Counted from the first letter of the stretch, positions 1 through 7,911 are shown. The stretch: 12,535 nucleotides of DNA from Spirochaetales bacterium (GCA_022785155.1 JALFRH010000062.1:1-12535); one strand, 5' to 3'. The notes: generated by a model not told the origin, from the letters alone. Made by a program: numbers and translations.

Positions 1-486
1 CCAAACATCGTCCAGTTATGGTGGGATGTCGATGAGGCGGTCAAGACTGCAGTCAAGATGCATATCACCACCGAGACACACGGCCTGAAGTTCATCTGGA
101 AAAGCGGCATGCTCTTCATTGAGCTTCCGTCAAAGAGAAGACTCTGCTATGTGAAGCCCCGCATCGGAGAGAACAGGTTCGGCGGAGAATCGGTCACATA
201 CGAAGGCATCGGGGCCACCAAGAAATGGGAGCGTCTTGAGAGCTACGGCCCCAAGTTTGTGGAAAATATCGTCCAGGCGATAAGCAGGGATCTTCTGATG
301 AACGCCATGAAGACGCTCTCACACTGCTTCATCTGCGGGCATGTACATGATGAGCTCATAATTGAGAGCAAACCGGAGGTGTCTCTGGATGAACTCTGCA
401 GGCAGATGGCCAGAGTGCCTGAGTGGATGCAGGGACTGAAACTTGATGCGGCAGGATATGTGACCCCTTGGTACTGCAAGGACTGA
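1..486 (+). CDS. Phage-type family A DNA polymerase, C-terminal part (5' end outside window)
   Basis: The frame is open from base 1, so the gene starts upstream of the window; 161 residues are visible. They form the end of the palm of a DNA polymerase I-like enzyme, which would copy element or phage DNA. The key mark is motif C, HVHDE at residues 114-118, whose aspartate (about residue 117) is a metal-binding catalytic residue. It is preceded by the typical helix YGPKFVENIVQAISRD. The ending, AAGYVTPWYCKD, looks like the natural C-terminus of the phage and integrative-element polymerases seen in Bacillota rather than of host PolA. A 67-base degenerate copy of the 3' end recurs at 7912-7978. 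Nothing clear is seen between the stop and the next gene. Confidence 0.85.
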   Translation, partial: PNIVQLWWDVDEAVKTAVKMHITTETHGLKFIWKSGMLFIELPSKRRLCYVKPRIGENRFGGESVTYEGIGATKKWERLESYGPKFVENIVQAISRDLLMNAMKTLSHCFICGHVHDELIIESKPEVSLDELCRQMARVPEWMQGLKLDAAGYVTPWYCKD

Positions 487-574
487 ATGGTCCTGCAGCA
501 CCACATTAAAGCGTCAGCTCAAGTATGAAGGAATATTGTTTATTTCTCTAGTTTTTCGATTTTATCATTCTAAT

Positions 575-964
575 TTAGTATGAAGACAAATCGTTTCGTT
601 GTTGAGAGGACAATAGATTCTCATCAATCCAAGGGGTACTACTTTTTTGACCTACAACTGTCAGACTACCATTATCGTTGACGCATATTTTTATAGTACC
701 ATGAACATCTGTTCGATATATATCGCTTCCAGCTTGTTCTAATCTGCTTAATGTATTCTCAGTTGGATGCCCATTTCTGTTGTTTATTCCTACGCTAATT
801 ACTGAAATTGATGGTCGGACATAATTCAAAAAATATTGAGTTGCAGAATTATCTGAACCATGATGCCCAACCTTTAAAACATCAGCATTCAGAATTGTGG
901 AGGGATATTTACCAAATTCAGTGAGCGAAGGAGAATACTCATTAATGAGGGAGTTCTCCTCCAT
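575..964 (-). CDS. C-terminal half of a ComEC-like metallo-beta-lactamase-fold hydrolase (N-terminal half missing)
   Basis: The 129 residues match the second half of the stand-alone MBL-fold hydrolases related to the ComEC C-terminal domain. Visible are ADVLKVGHHGS (residues 28-38), an ISVG...NGHP segment, and a YRTD.HGTI strand near the end. The HxHxDH metal site normally carried by the first half is absent. The reading frame closes upstream at the stop codon of the ABC-F gene, only 30 bases away, so a full protein cannot be made. Even so, the ATG is preceded by AAAGGAG at a good distance, so the fragment may be translated as a downstream partner of the ABC-F gene. It is probably inactive as a hydrolase. 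Either it is a deletion remnant or an internal start that became the real start; I favour the first. Confidence 0.7.
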   Translation of the reverse strand: MEENSLINEYSPSLTEFGKYPSTILNADVLKVGHHGSDNSATQYFLNYVRPSISVISVGINNRNGHPTENTLSRLEQAGSDIYRTDVHGTIKICVNDNGSLTVVGQKSSTPWIDENLLSSQQRNDLSSY

Positions 965-994
965 TCGTTCTCTCTCCTTTTGAAGGATTGCCTT

Positions 995-2521
995 TTATTC
1001 TGTTATTCGTATTTCCTTCACTGTGGTCTTGTCACCCTCTCTCTCGAAGTGAAGCTCCCTGTTACAGACCTCGGAGAGAAGAAGCCTGTCGTGTGATACC
1101 AATATAATTGAGGCCCTTGTTTCCTTAAGAATCTCTTCCATTGCTAAAACAGCTGTTATATCCAAATGGTTCGTGGGTTCATCCAGAATCAGCAGTGGGC
1201 AGTCACTATTAATAGAGAGAAGGAAATCAAGCTTTCTCATTTCCCCTGAGCTCAGATTCTTCTCTCCATCCAGGAAGGCAGAAGCGTTGCTTCCTAGCCT
1301 GAACATAAGAGAGAGGAGGCTTCCTTTTTCTCTGTCATCCATTCCCTTCAGAGTGTCTTTTAGCCGTTCTCTGTCACCCTCATCATATTCCTGCTTCAGA
1401 TAGAGAAAGCTAGAGCTCTTTTTCATGTATTCGCTACAGACATATTTTATGAAGAGCGTTTTTCCGCTTCCGTTGTCCCCTGTAACTGCTAATTTATCGC
1501 CTCTTTTCACCTCTATCTGGGGAACCTCAACCTTAAGGCTTCCGGCTGTTAGTGTGCTCTTCTCAATGAGGAAGCTTGAGAGCAGGGGAGAAAAGGACGC
1601 GGAGGATATGCCTTCCTTTCTCATTCTTGGACCGCTTAATGAGGATAATTCTTTTTCCTTCTGCCCGATTCTGCTCACAATCGTGCGTCTCTGATCTGCT
1701 ACGCTTCTATCCTTTCCTGTTAGACGAGCTAAATCTATTTTCGCTTTAGCATCATTATCCTTTCTTCCAACAGTGCTTTTTGAAAGCCCCTTCGACGCTG
1801 CCTCAGCTTTCGCCCTGAGGGCCTTCTCACTACTAGCCATTCTCTTTATTTCTCTGCTGAGATTTGCTCTCTCCTCTCTCTCGGCTGTTTTCTTTTCCTT
1901 TGAGAGGGTGAGGGCATCTATGGGAGGAAGAGGAATATCTTCAAAAAATGTGGGAGTAGAGTCTCCGTAATTAGTCATGATGATAGTTCTAGAGGAAAGA
2001 GCGGAAGCAAAGGCACGGTCGTGGGAAATTATTATTCCGCAGCCCTTGAATTCCAGAAGGGCATTCAGAAGGTATTCCTTGTTCCTTTTGTCCAGATGGT
2101 TTGTGGGCTCATCCATAATAAGTATGTCTGGAGAGGAGGAGAGGGCTAGATAGGCCTGGAGTCTCTTCTTCTCTCCTCCAGAAAGCTCATCAGCATGGAG
2201 AAACATATCCTCGTCTAGTCCCAGCTTTCGTCTTAGAGCAGAAGAAGAGGAGGAGTAATCATAAAGAAGAGCGTAATCCTCATCCTTGATGCCTGAGAAA
2301 ATCTGGGAGCAGAGAACTGCATTCCCTCTTTTTTCAATTGCTCCAGCCTCCGGAGTCAGGCTGCCCTCTATGAGAGACGCGAGGGTGCTTTTACCGCATC
2401 CGTTTGAGCCTAGAATTGTCGTCCAGCCTTCATGGAAGGATAGAGATAAATCCTCAAAAAGGGAAAAGGATGAAGATGGATATGAGAAAGAAATATTCGA
2501 TAGCGTGACATAAATAGACAT
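995..2521 (-). CDS. ABC-F family ATPase (two ABC domains, no membrane part)
   Basis: A complete 508-residue protein with two ABC ATPase domains. Domain 1 has Walker A GSNGCGKS (38-45), signature LSGGE (113-117) and Walker B ILIMDE followed by PTNHLD (133-144). Domain 2 has Walker A GDNGSGKT (348-355), signature LSSGE (423-427) and LLILDEPTNHLD (443-454). A charged linker of about 100 residues lies between them and there are no membrane segments. This is the ABC-F layout; such proteins bind the ribosome E site and act as translation factors or as antibiotic-resistance (ribosome-protection) factors. The short length, near 500, fits the resistance-type subfamilies as well as housekeeping ones, so no drug class is assigned. 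The ATG follows GAGG about 8 bases upstream. Serine runs (SSSSS near 89-94) are unusual. The MBL fragment lies 30 bases downstream in the same frame. Confidence 0.9.
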   Translation of the reverse strand: MSIYVTLSNISFSYPSSSFSLFEDLSLSFHEGWTTILGSNGCGKSTLASLIEGSLTPEAGAIEKRGNAVLCSQIFSGIKDEDYALLYDYSSSSSALRRKLGLDEDMFLHADELSGGEKKRLQAYLALSSSPDILIMDEPTNHLDKRNKEYLLNALLEFKGCGIIISHDRAFASALSSRTIIMTNYGDSTPTFFEDIPLPPIDALTLSKEKKTAEREERANLSREIKRMASSEKALRAKAEAASKGLSKSTVGRKDNDAKAKIDLARLTGKDRSVADQRRTIVSRIGQKEKELSSLSGPRMRKEGISSASFSPLLSSFLIEKSTLTAGSLKVEVPQIEVKRGDKLAVTGDNGSGKTLFIKYVCSEYMKKSSSFLYLKQEYDEGDRERLKDTLKGMDDREKGSLLSLMFRLGSNASAFLDGEKNLSSGEMRKLDFLLSINSDCPLLILDEPTNHLDITAVLAMEEILKETRASIILVSHDRLLLSEVCNRELHFEREGDKTTVKEIRITE

Positions 2522-2639
2522 TGTAGTACCTCGTGGAAATCAAGTTTTTGTTGTTTTTTACTCAGTAATCATCATGCTTCAGTCACCTCTATTTCTGAAA
2601 AGAATGGTATAGGAAAAAGAATAATCTGTCTATGGAAGG

Positions 2640-2662
2640 AAAAAGCGGCCACGGAGGCCGCT
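2640..2662 (-). terminator. Rho-independent terminator of the glutamate dehydrogenase gene
   Basis: On the minus strand, a perfect 7-base stem (AGCGGCC with GGCCGCT) and a 5-base loop is followed by a run of T. It sits only a few bases past the gdhA stop codon and separates gdhA from the ABC-F gene. Confidence 0.88.
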
Positions 2663-2666
2663 AGAG

Positions 2667-4004
2667 TTAGAAGCCTTCCTGACACATGGCATCTGCCACC
2701 TTCTTAAAGCCTGCGATGTTTGCTCCCTTGATATAATCGACGGAGCCATCAGCTTCTCTTCCTTCCCTTACACAGGAAGCATGGATTGAGGACATGATAG
2801 AGCGGAGCTTTCTGTCAACCTCTTCTGCAGACCATGAGTAATGCTGAGCATTCTGGCTCATCTCCAGTCCTGAAACAGCGACTCCTCCAGCATTTGCAGC
2901 CTTTGAAGGAGCAAAGGGGATATGAGCACGCTTGAAGGCCTCAACAGCATCGGGAGTACAGCCCATGTTACTTGTCTCAATAACGTATTTGACTCCGTTT
3001 CTTATAAGGGCTTCTGCGTCTTCTCTATTAAGCTCATTCTGGTAGGCACAGGGCATTGCGATATCGGTACTGACATTCCATGGTCGTTCGAGAGGGAAGA
3101 ACTTAGCTCCGAATTCTTCTGCGTAGCCTCTCAGGTCTCCGCTGTTTGTAGCTCTCATCATGAGCATGTAGTCCCACTTGTCCTTTGTATTGACTCCGTC
3201 CTCATCCAAGACATAGCCCTTGCTGCCACTGATTGTTACCACCTTTGCCCCCATCTCTGTTGCTTTCATAGCAGCACCCCATGCAACGTTGCCGTAGCCG
3301 GAGATGGAAATTCTCTTCCCTTCTATTGTGTCTCCAAAGTCCTTGAGAAGCTCCTCAGCATAGTAGAGTGCACCATAGCCTGTGGCCTCAGCTCTAATAA
3401 GGGAGCCTCCCCAGCCGATACCTTTTCCTGTAAGCACTCCAGTGTTCTCATCTCTCAGCCTTTTGTATTGGCCGTACATGAATCCGATTTCTCTTCCTCC
3501 AACGCCCACGTCTCCTGCAGGAACATCTGTATCAGGCCCGATATATTTCTGAAGCTCTGTCATGAAGGAGCGGCAGAATCTCATAATCTCAGCGTCGCTC
3601 TTTCCCTTTGGTGAGAAGTCTGAGCCACCCTTTCCGCCACCCATTGGAAGCGTTGTAAGAGAGTTCTTGAAGATCTGCTCAAAGCCCAGGAACTTCAGAG
3701 TGCCGAGAGTTACGCTAGAATGAAACCTGAGTCCCCCCTTATATGGACCTATAGCATTGTTGAACTGTACTCTGTATCCTCTATTTACCTGAATATTGTG
3801 CTCATCATCTTCCCATTCAACCTTGAACTCTATTACCCTGTCTGGCTCCGTAATACGGTCTAGTATCCTATTCTTAAGGTAAAGAGGGTTTTTATTCACA
3901 CAGTCGATGACAGACGCAATTATTTCTCCTGCAGCCTGGATGAACTCTGGCTGTGCAGGATTTTTTCTTTCAAGCTCTGCCATAAATTTTGCGTAATCGT
4001 ACAT
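2667..4004 (-). CDS. gdhA: Hexameric glutamate dehydrogenase, probably NADP-dependent
   Basis: Encodes a full-length 445-residue cytosolic glutamate dehydrogenase. The enzyme interconverts 2-oxoglutarate plus ammonium and glutamate, an entry point for nitrogen. Visible marks are substrate-site GPYKGGLRFH (87-96), the catalytic-lysine loop PMGGGKGGSDF (lysine about 125), DVPAGDVGVGGREIG (from about 160, with the catalytic aspartate near 165) and the Rossmann motif GYGNVAWG (about 236-243). Length and sequence fit the small hexameric class, most of which use NADPH. The frame could extend 20 codons upstream to 4064, but the ATG at 4004 is preceded by GGAGG with 7-base spacing and gives the family's normal N-terminus, so I chose it. 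A promoter candidate lies just upstream and a terminator just downstream; the gene appears monocistronic. Confidence 0.95.
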   Translation of the reverse strand: MYDYAKFMAELERKNPAQPEFIQAAGEIIASVIDCVNKNPLYLKNRILDRITEPDRVIEFKVEWEDDEHNIQVNRGYRVQFNNAIGPYKGGLRFHSSVTLGTLKFLGFEQIFKNSLTTLPMGGGKGGSDFSPKGKSDAEIMRFCRSFMTELQKYIGPDTDVPAGDVGVGGREIGFMYGQYKRLRDENTGVLTGKGIGWGGSLIRAEATGYGALYYAEELLKDFGDTIEGKRISISGYGNVAWGAAMKATEMGAKVVTISGSKGYVLDEDGVNTKDKWDYMLMMRATNSGDLRGYAEEFGAKFFPLERPWNVSTDIAMPCAYQNELNREDAEALIRNGVKYVIETSNMGCTPDAVEAFKRAHIPFAPSKAANAGGVAVSGLEMSQNAQHYSWSAEEVDRKLRSIMSSIHASCVREGREADGSVDYIKGANIAGFKKVADAMCQEGF

Positions 4005-4034
4005 GATAAGCCTCCAATTTTGGTTATTCATGAG

Positions 4035-4064
4035 AATATATTGAAATAATTCATGAAAAACCAA
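4035..4064 (-). promoter_or_regulatory. Candidate gdhA promoter
   Basis: Read on the minus strand, TTGGTT and TATATT are separated by 18 bases and lie about 30 bases upstream of the gdhA start. This is a fair sigma-70 match in an AT-rich stretch, where chance matches are common. Two copies of ATTCATGA (4026-4033 and 4049-4056) lie 23 bases apart around the -10 box and could be an operator. Confidence 0.4.
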
Positions 4065-4183
4065 AAATTAAATTAACAAATTTAACTAGCATTTTTCGTA
4101 ACAAAAGCATAGTTTTTCATTGAGTGTAAAGGAAATACCATTCCTAAAACAGACAATTTTCTTGTTGATACCACATTTAGATA

Positions 4184-4279
4184 TTCATATTCAATATGAA
4201 AAATGAAATTTTTATGTAAAAATAGAAAACAAGACTCTAATTTGCGTTAAATGAATAAAAACTCAAATATGAAAAATGA
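4184..4279. repeat. Palindrome and direct repeat in the gdhA/TRIC divergent intergenic region
   Basis: The 301 bases between the gdhA and TRIC starts are very AT-rich. They contain a perfect palindrome, TTCATATT-C-AATATGAA (4184-4200), and a 14-base direct repeat, AATATGAAAAATGA, at 4193-4206 and 4266-4279. These could be regulator binding sites for either divergent transcript. The base composition makes chance occurrence plausible. No gene is seen in this stretch. Confidence 0.4.
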
Positions 4280-4305
4280 GAAGAATGTAAGGGAGCTCTG
4301 ATGAC

Positions 4306-4980
4306 TTGAGTCCTCCTTTGAGATATCTTATTCATGCTATGATGAACAACAGTATTCTCTTATTGTTTGATGTCTTCGGAACTTTTGTTTTTGCTCTCAG
4401 TGGTGCTACTAAGGCTATCAGCAAGAAAATGGACTTTTTAGGCGTGATTGTCTTTGCTATCACCGTAGGCTGTGCTGGCGGTATGATCAGGGATGTCCTG
4501 ATTGGGGCTGTGCCTGTAGCTGCATACCAGAACAGCGTATATATCATTGCGGCTTTTGTTGCAGGGCTCCTAATGTTCCTTATTGCTGAAAACTGTGAGA
4601 TTGACTCATTTCTGAATCATATCATGTTCTTCGATGCCATAGGCTTAGGCTTTTTCACTGCCATGGGCTGTGAGAAGGCTGCAACCTTCGGAATTTCTCC
4701 TGTGGGTATTGTCTTCTCAGGCTGTCTCAGTGCAGTGGGAGGAGGTGTTTTGAGAGATATGTTTGCTAGGGAGGTTCCAATGGTTTTCACCTCAGATTTC
4801 TATGCTTCTGCATCAATTCTCGGAGCACTTCTTTTCCTCCTTCTCTCCTATATCGGATGCCATCCATCCTTGAACCTATGGATTACTGCTCTCTTTACGA
4901 TTGCTGCCCGCGTTCTGGGCTATAAGCTTCATCTAAGACTTCCTGTGGCACACCAGGGACACAAAGGAGAGGGGAAATGA
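4306..4980 (+). CDS. TRIC-family (UPF0126/YadS-like) cation channel membrane protein
   Basis: Encodes a 224-residue integral membrane protein of the prokaryotic trimeric intracellular cation channel family (UPF0126). It is expected to sit in the inner membrane and conduct monovalent cations. About seven hydrophobic segments are visible. The family's internal duplication shows as GGMIRD (58-63) and GGGVLRD (145-151), one in each three-helix repeat, and LFDVFGTFVFALSGA fits the first helix. The start is uncertain. TTG at 4306 has AAGGGAG 10 bases upstream, whereas ATG at 4339 or 4342 gives a more usual N-terminus but has no clear ribosome binding site. A three-codon ATG ACT TGA frame at 4301 sits between that binding site and the TTG. 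The stop overlaps the next start by 4 bases, so the pair is co-transcribed and likely translationally coupled. Confidence 0.88.
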   Translation: MSPPLRYLIHAMMNNSILLLFDVFGTFVFALSGATKAISKKMDFLGVIVFAITVGCAGGMIRDVLIGAVPVAAYQNSVYIIAAFVAGLLMFLIAENCEIDSFLNHIMFFDAIGLGFFTAMGCEKAATFGISPVGIVFSGCLSAVGGGVLRDMFAREVPMVFTSDFYASASILGALLFLLLSYIGCHPSLNLWITALFTIAARVLGYKLHLRLPVAHQGHKGEGK

Positions 4981-6107
4981 CAGAGCTACTTTATTATTCT
5001 GAGCCATATAGAAAAAGCGTTGAGGCCGTGGTTGTTGGCCACAGAGAGGGCGGAGTTGTCTTTGATAGAACAATATTCTATCCGGAATGCGGGGGACAAA
5101 GCGGAGACAGAGGAAGCTTCGGAAGGTGGATAATAAAGGATACGCAGAAGGCTGAAGACGGAACTCCGGTTCATTATTTTGAGGGTGAGCTTCCTCCTAT
5201 CGGAACTAGGGAAGTTTTAAGCCTCGATTGGAATCACCGCTACTTCTACATGAAAGAGCATACTGCACAGCATCTCTTGTCTTCGTTATTCTACCATGAG
5301 TTCGGTATCGGGACAGTTGCAGTGCATCAGGGGGAGGACATCCTCACAATAGAGACGGACAAAGGAGAGATACCTCTCTCTGTTCTTCTTTCTCTGGAAG
5401 AGAAGGCTATAAGAGAAATCGGAAAGAACCGCAGTGTCTATCAAAAAGATATGAAGAGAGAAGATGCGGAAAGCCTGAAGCTGAGACGCTCTATAAAGGT
5501 TGATGACGAGGTTGTGAAGGTTGTATTTATCTCCGAGCTTGATGCAGTTGCCTGCGGAGGCGTTCATATTGCTTCTACCGGTGAGATTGAGGAGCTCGTC
5601 TACAGAGGAAAAGAAACAATTAGAGGACACGTGAGAACCATGTGGAGTATAGGGGAGAGAGCACGGGAATACAGAAGAATGAACGAAAGTGCAGTGAAAA
5701 GTGCAGGAAAGCTCCTCTCTGCTTCACCTTCTTCACTTTCCTCTGAAATTGAAAGACTGCAGAAGGAGCTATTGGATACAAAGAGAGAGCTTAAAAAAAT
5801 GGAGAGAGCTTGCCTTCTTTCTGAACTAAAGTCCCACTTAGAAGAGGATGGTCCTGCTGTATATGCTTCATCCTTTTCTCTTGAAGAGCTTCCAGAGCTT
5901 GCCTCAGATAATGCATCTGGGCGTACTGTTTTTGCTATAGAAGACAGGGAGAAGAAAAGCTTTGTTTTCTTCGGATCCAAATCTGACTTTGATTCAATCA
6001 AGGCTCTCGGCTTCCTGAAGGGAGGAGGAAGAGAACCCCTTTTTAGAGGAACAGTCCTGATTTCGCCCTCCGAGGCAATAGAAAAAGTAAAAGAAGTTCT
6101 GTCATAG
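4977..6107 (+). CDS. AlaX-type alanyl-tRNA editing protein (long form)
   Basis: A 376-residue cytosolic protein resembling AlaX-L, a stand-alone editor that hydrolyses mischarged tRNA(Ala) (Ser- or Gly-tRNA). The N-terminal part has the AlaRS-like signature FYPECGGQSGD (34-44). The zinc-binding editing site appears as HTAQH (H95 and H99) and CGGVH (C193 and H197), so all four ligands are present. A charged coiled-coil stretch at about 250-285 and a C-terminal region of DHHA1 type follow, as in long AlaX forms. The start ATG overlaps the TRIC stop in an ATGA junction. Pairing a tRNA editing enzyme with an ion channel gene is unexpected and no direct functional link is evident. An imperfect hairpin at 6259-6294 may end the transcript. 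Confidence 0.9.
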   Translation: MTELLYYSEPYRKSVEAVVVGHREGGVVFDRTIFYPECGGQSGDRGSFGRWIIKDTQKAEDGTPVHYFEGELPPIGTREVLSLDWNHRYFYMKEHTAQHLLSSLFYHEFGIGTVAVHQGEDILTIETDKGEIPLSVLLSLEEKAIREIGKNRSVYQKDMKREDAESLKLRRSIKVDDEVVKVVFISELDAVACGGVHIASTGEIEELVYRGKETIRGHVRTMWSIGERAREYRRMNESAVKSAGKLLSASPSSLSSEIERLQKELLDTKRELKKMERACLLSELKSHLEEDGPAVYASSFSLEELPELASDNASGRTVFAIEDREKKSFVFFGSKSDFDSIKALGFLKGGGREPLFRGTVLISPSEAIEKVKEVLS

Positions 6108-6258
6108 ATTTAAGCAAAGGATAAAGCATTTATTTTGTAAGTAATTTATGATTCTTTCTTTGCCTATGGCATGACAGAGAAGCAGTGTTTTATCAACAAA
6201 ATAGGGGAAATAGGCTATAATTATCCCGACTTTTGAAGTTGCATGACCTCTAGAGACT

Positions 6259-6294
6259 AAAAAACCGCATTTAAAGTACTTTAAACACGGTTTT
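6259..6294. terminator. Imperfect inverted repeat, possible terminator of the TRIC-AlaX operon
   Basis: AAAACCG (6261-6267) pairs with CGGTTTT (6288-6294), and TTTAAAG pairs with CTTTAAA inside, with one unpaired CA on each side. Flanking A and T runs allow it to work in either direction, though the 3' T run is short. The rest of 6108-6378 shows no gene. Confidence 0.4.
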
Positions 6295-6378
6295 CAAGGA
6301 AAAATAAGGGTGTAAAATTTCCACGTAAATCGACAGACTTACTTCAGGTTTACTTCAATATCAAGCCCAGTCTGACGT

Positions 6379-6687
6379 TTGAAGATTGTCGGTTCCATGC
6401 TTGTCTACTTCTTCCCTTCCATTTCAAACAACAGAAAGCTCCATCGGGCATTGGGAAGATCTGGAAGCGCAATACAGGTCGGAGTGCATGCAATTGCAGG
6501 GATAAACTTCAAATTGGAGAATCCTGAACCCTTTGATGGCTGTGAGACGAGGATATCATTTCCGACCAAGGACAAGCTCAATGACATGAAGTTCTTCTGT
6601 AAGTTCTCGAGAGAACTCCCGACGACGGGGAACGTATGGTTTAAGTTTGGATACAGTGGGCAAGTGAAACCAATAACTCTGAAGTAG
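6379..6687 (+). CDS. Unrecognised short reading frame, possibly the remnant end of a lost gene
   Basis: A 102-codon frame that opens with TTG just after an in-frame stop, with no ribosome binding site seen. The second half (FDGCETRISFPTKDKLNDM and on through VWFKFGYSGQVKPITLK) has natural-looking protein composition. The first half does not, and a different frame at about 6401-6500 reads at least as plausibly (for example SSIGHWEDLEAQYRSECMQ). That pattern suggests a frameshifted, decayed gene of which only the end is clean. It stops 2 bases before the stop of the convergent regulator gene. I do not recognise the family. Confidence 0.35.
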   Translation: MKIVGSMLVYFFPSISNNRKLHRALGRSGSAIQVGVHAIAGINFKLENPEPFDGCETRISFPTKDKLNDMKFFCKFSRELPTTGNVWFKFGYSGQVKPITLK

Positions 6688-6689
6688 CT

Positions 6690-7736
6690 TCAGAAGTATG
6701 TCTTTTCAAGGTCTTTTATTGAGGCCTTGAGCTTCTCGACAAGCTCCGGAGGAGAGATGAGTTTAGCTCCGCTTCCCAGGTATCTGAGCCAGCGCAGGAC
6801 CTCGAATTCTCCTGAAGTGATGCAGGAAAAGATCACGTTACCGTCTTCATCCGGTTCTGAAAACGACACCCTGTCCTTTGGCCAGTCTCTGTCCATGAGC
6901 ATCTGAGCGTTCATTCTGTCCAGCTGCACTTCTATCCTGAATTGGTCGCACTGTATTATGCCGAAGGGATCCGTGAGGGTGTAGACTACATCAAGATTGG
7001 TCTTCCTTTCGAACCTCTCGTCAGTCATCTCAAGCTTATCTATCCTTTCCACAGCAAGCTTGCACCAATAGTCATACTTCTTCGTCTCACATATTGTGTA
7101 TATCCCACCCTGGAACGAGAAGACTATGAGTGGCATGATGTCATAGGTCTTCACTGTCCTGTCATTGGATCTGTAGGTGACAGAACAGACCCTATGGGAG
7201 AAAGCCGCATCGCAGAGTGTAGAGATGATGTTCATCTTATCGCCTTCACTCTTTTTGGGAAGGTCTATGAACGAATGAACTACACTAACTCCCCTTCTAT
7301 CTTCCTTCGTCTGTACTATCTCTTCTGTCTGGGAAACATGGCCTGCGAAGGAAAGAAGGGTCTGCATCTTCTTATGCAGGGTGTCTATTCGTCTTGAGAC
7401 AGTAGGGATAGTACCTTCCGCATTGGTGAACAGGAATTCTATGAGGAGTTTTTCATCCTTGTCAAAGAGAAAGTCATCCTTCAAAAGAGGAAGATTGTCG
7501 AAGATGTTCTTTCCTATCTGAGGATCATCCATATCGAAGAAATAGAAGGCTTCACGTCCCCTGAATTCTGAGGTGAGAGGGAATCCCATTTCCTGTATGA
7601 GATTCAAATAGCGATAGATGCTGGCCCTGGATACTCCCATGTCCGCCACCAACTGTGGAACAGATCGACCACCAGGGGACTGGAGATATCGGATCAATGC
7701 ATAGATTTTAATATTCAAAACCCTACCCCCTATCAT
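6690..7736 (-). CDS. HTH-WYL domain transcriptional regulator
   Basis: A 348-residue cytosolic DNA-binding regulator. The N-terminal DeoR/HTH_11-like winged helix covers about residues 8-60, with recognition helix region VSRASIYRYLNLIQEMGF. The WYL ligand-sensing domain lies at about 182-243 (start VTYRSNDRTVKTYDIMPL, end AVERIDKLEM). A C-terminal WCX-type segment lies at about 260-345. Such regulators sense ligands, some nucleic acid or nucleotide in nature, and often control defence or DNA-damage genes. ATG at 7736 has AGGAG about 11 bases upstream; a TTG at 7718 behind GGGGGT is an alternative. The gene is monocistronic here, convergent with the decayed frame to its left, and no obvious target gene is adjacent. 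Confidence 0.88.
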   Translation of the reverse strand: MIGGRVLNIKIYALIRYLQSPGGRSVPQLVADMGVSRASIYRYLNLIQEMGFPLTSEFRGREAFYFFDMDDPQIGKNIFDNLPLLKDDFLFDKDEKLLIEFLFTNAEGTIPTVSRRIDTLHKKMQTLLSFAGHVSQTEEIVQTKEDRRGVSVVHSFIDLPKKSEGDKMNIISTLCDAAFSHRVCSVTYRSNDRTVKTYDIMPLIVFSFQGGIYTICETKKYDYWCKLAVERIDKLEMTDERFERKTNLDVVYTLTDPFGIIQCDQFRIEVQLDRMNAQMLMDRDWPKDRVSFSEPDEDGNVIFSCITSGEFEVLRWLRYLGSGAKLISPPELVEKLKASIKDLEKTYF

Positions 7737-7911
7737 CTTCGCCTTATCTCCTAGTCCTCCAGTGATGTAGATAGGATAAAGTGAAGTTGTCTCATTTACT
7801 GATACAGTATAAAAGGTAATCAGGAAGTAATAAAGAATGAATCATCTATACATAGTGAAACTTGTTCATCCACTGTCATACATATCCTCAATACAAGATG
7901 CAGGATAATCT

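Noticed and set aside
2922..3614. A 230-codon plus-strand frame antisense to gdhA.
   Set aside because: It lies wholly within a clear full-length glutamate dehydrogenase on the other strand and shows no protein-like motif; it is a shadow frame.
4005..4064. Twenty-residue N-terminal extension of glutamate dehydrogenase.
   Set aside because: The GGAGG before ATG 4004 and the family's normal N-terminus support the shorter form, and the extension overlaps the promoter candidate.
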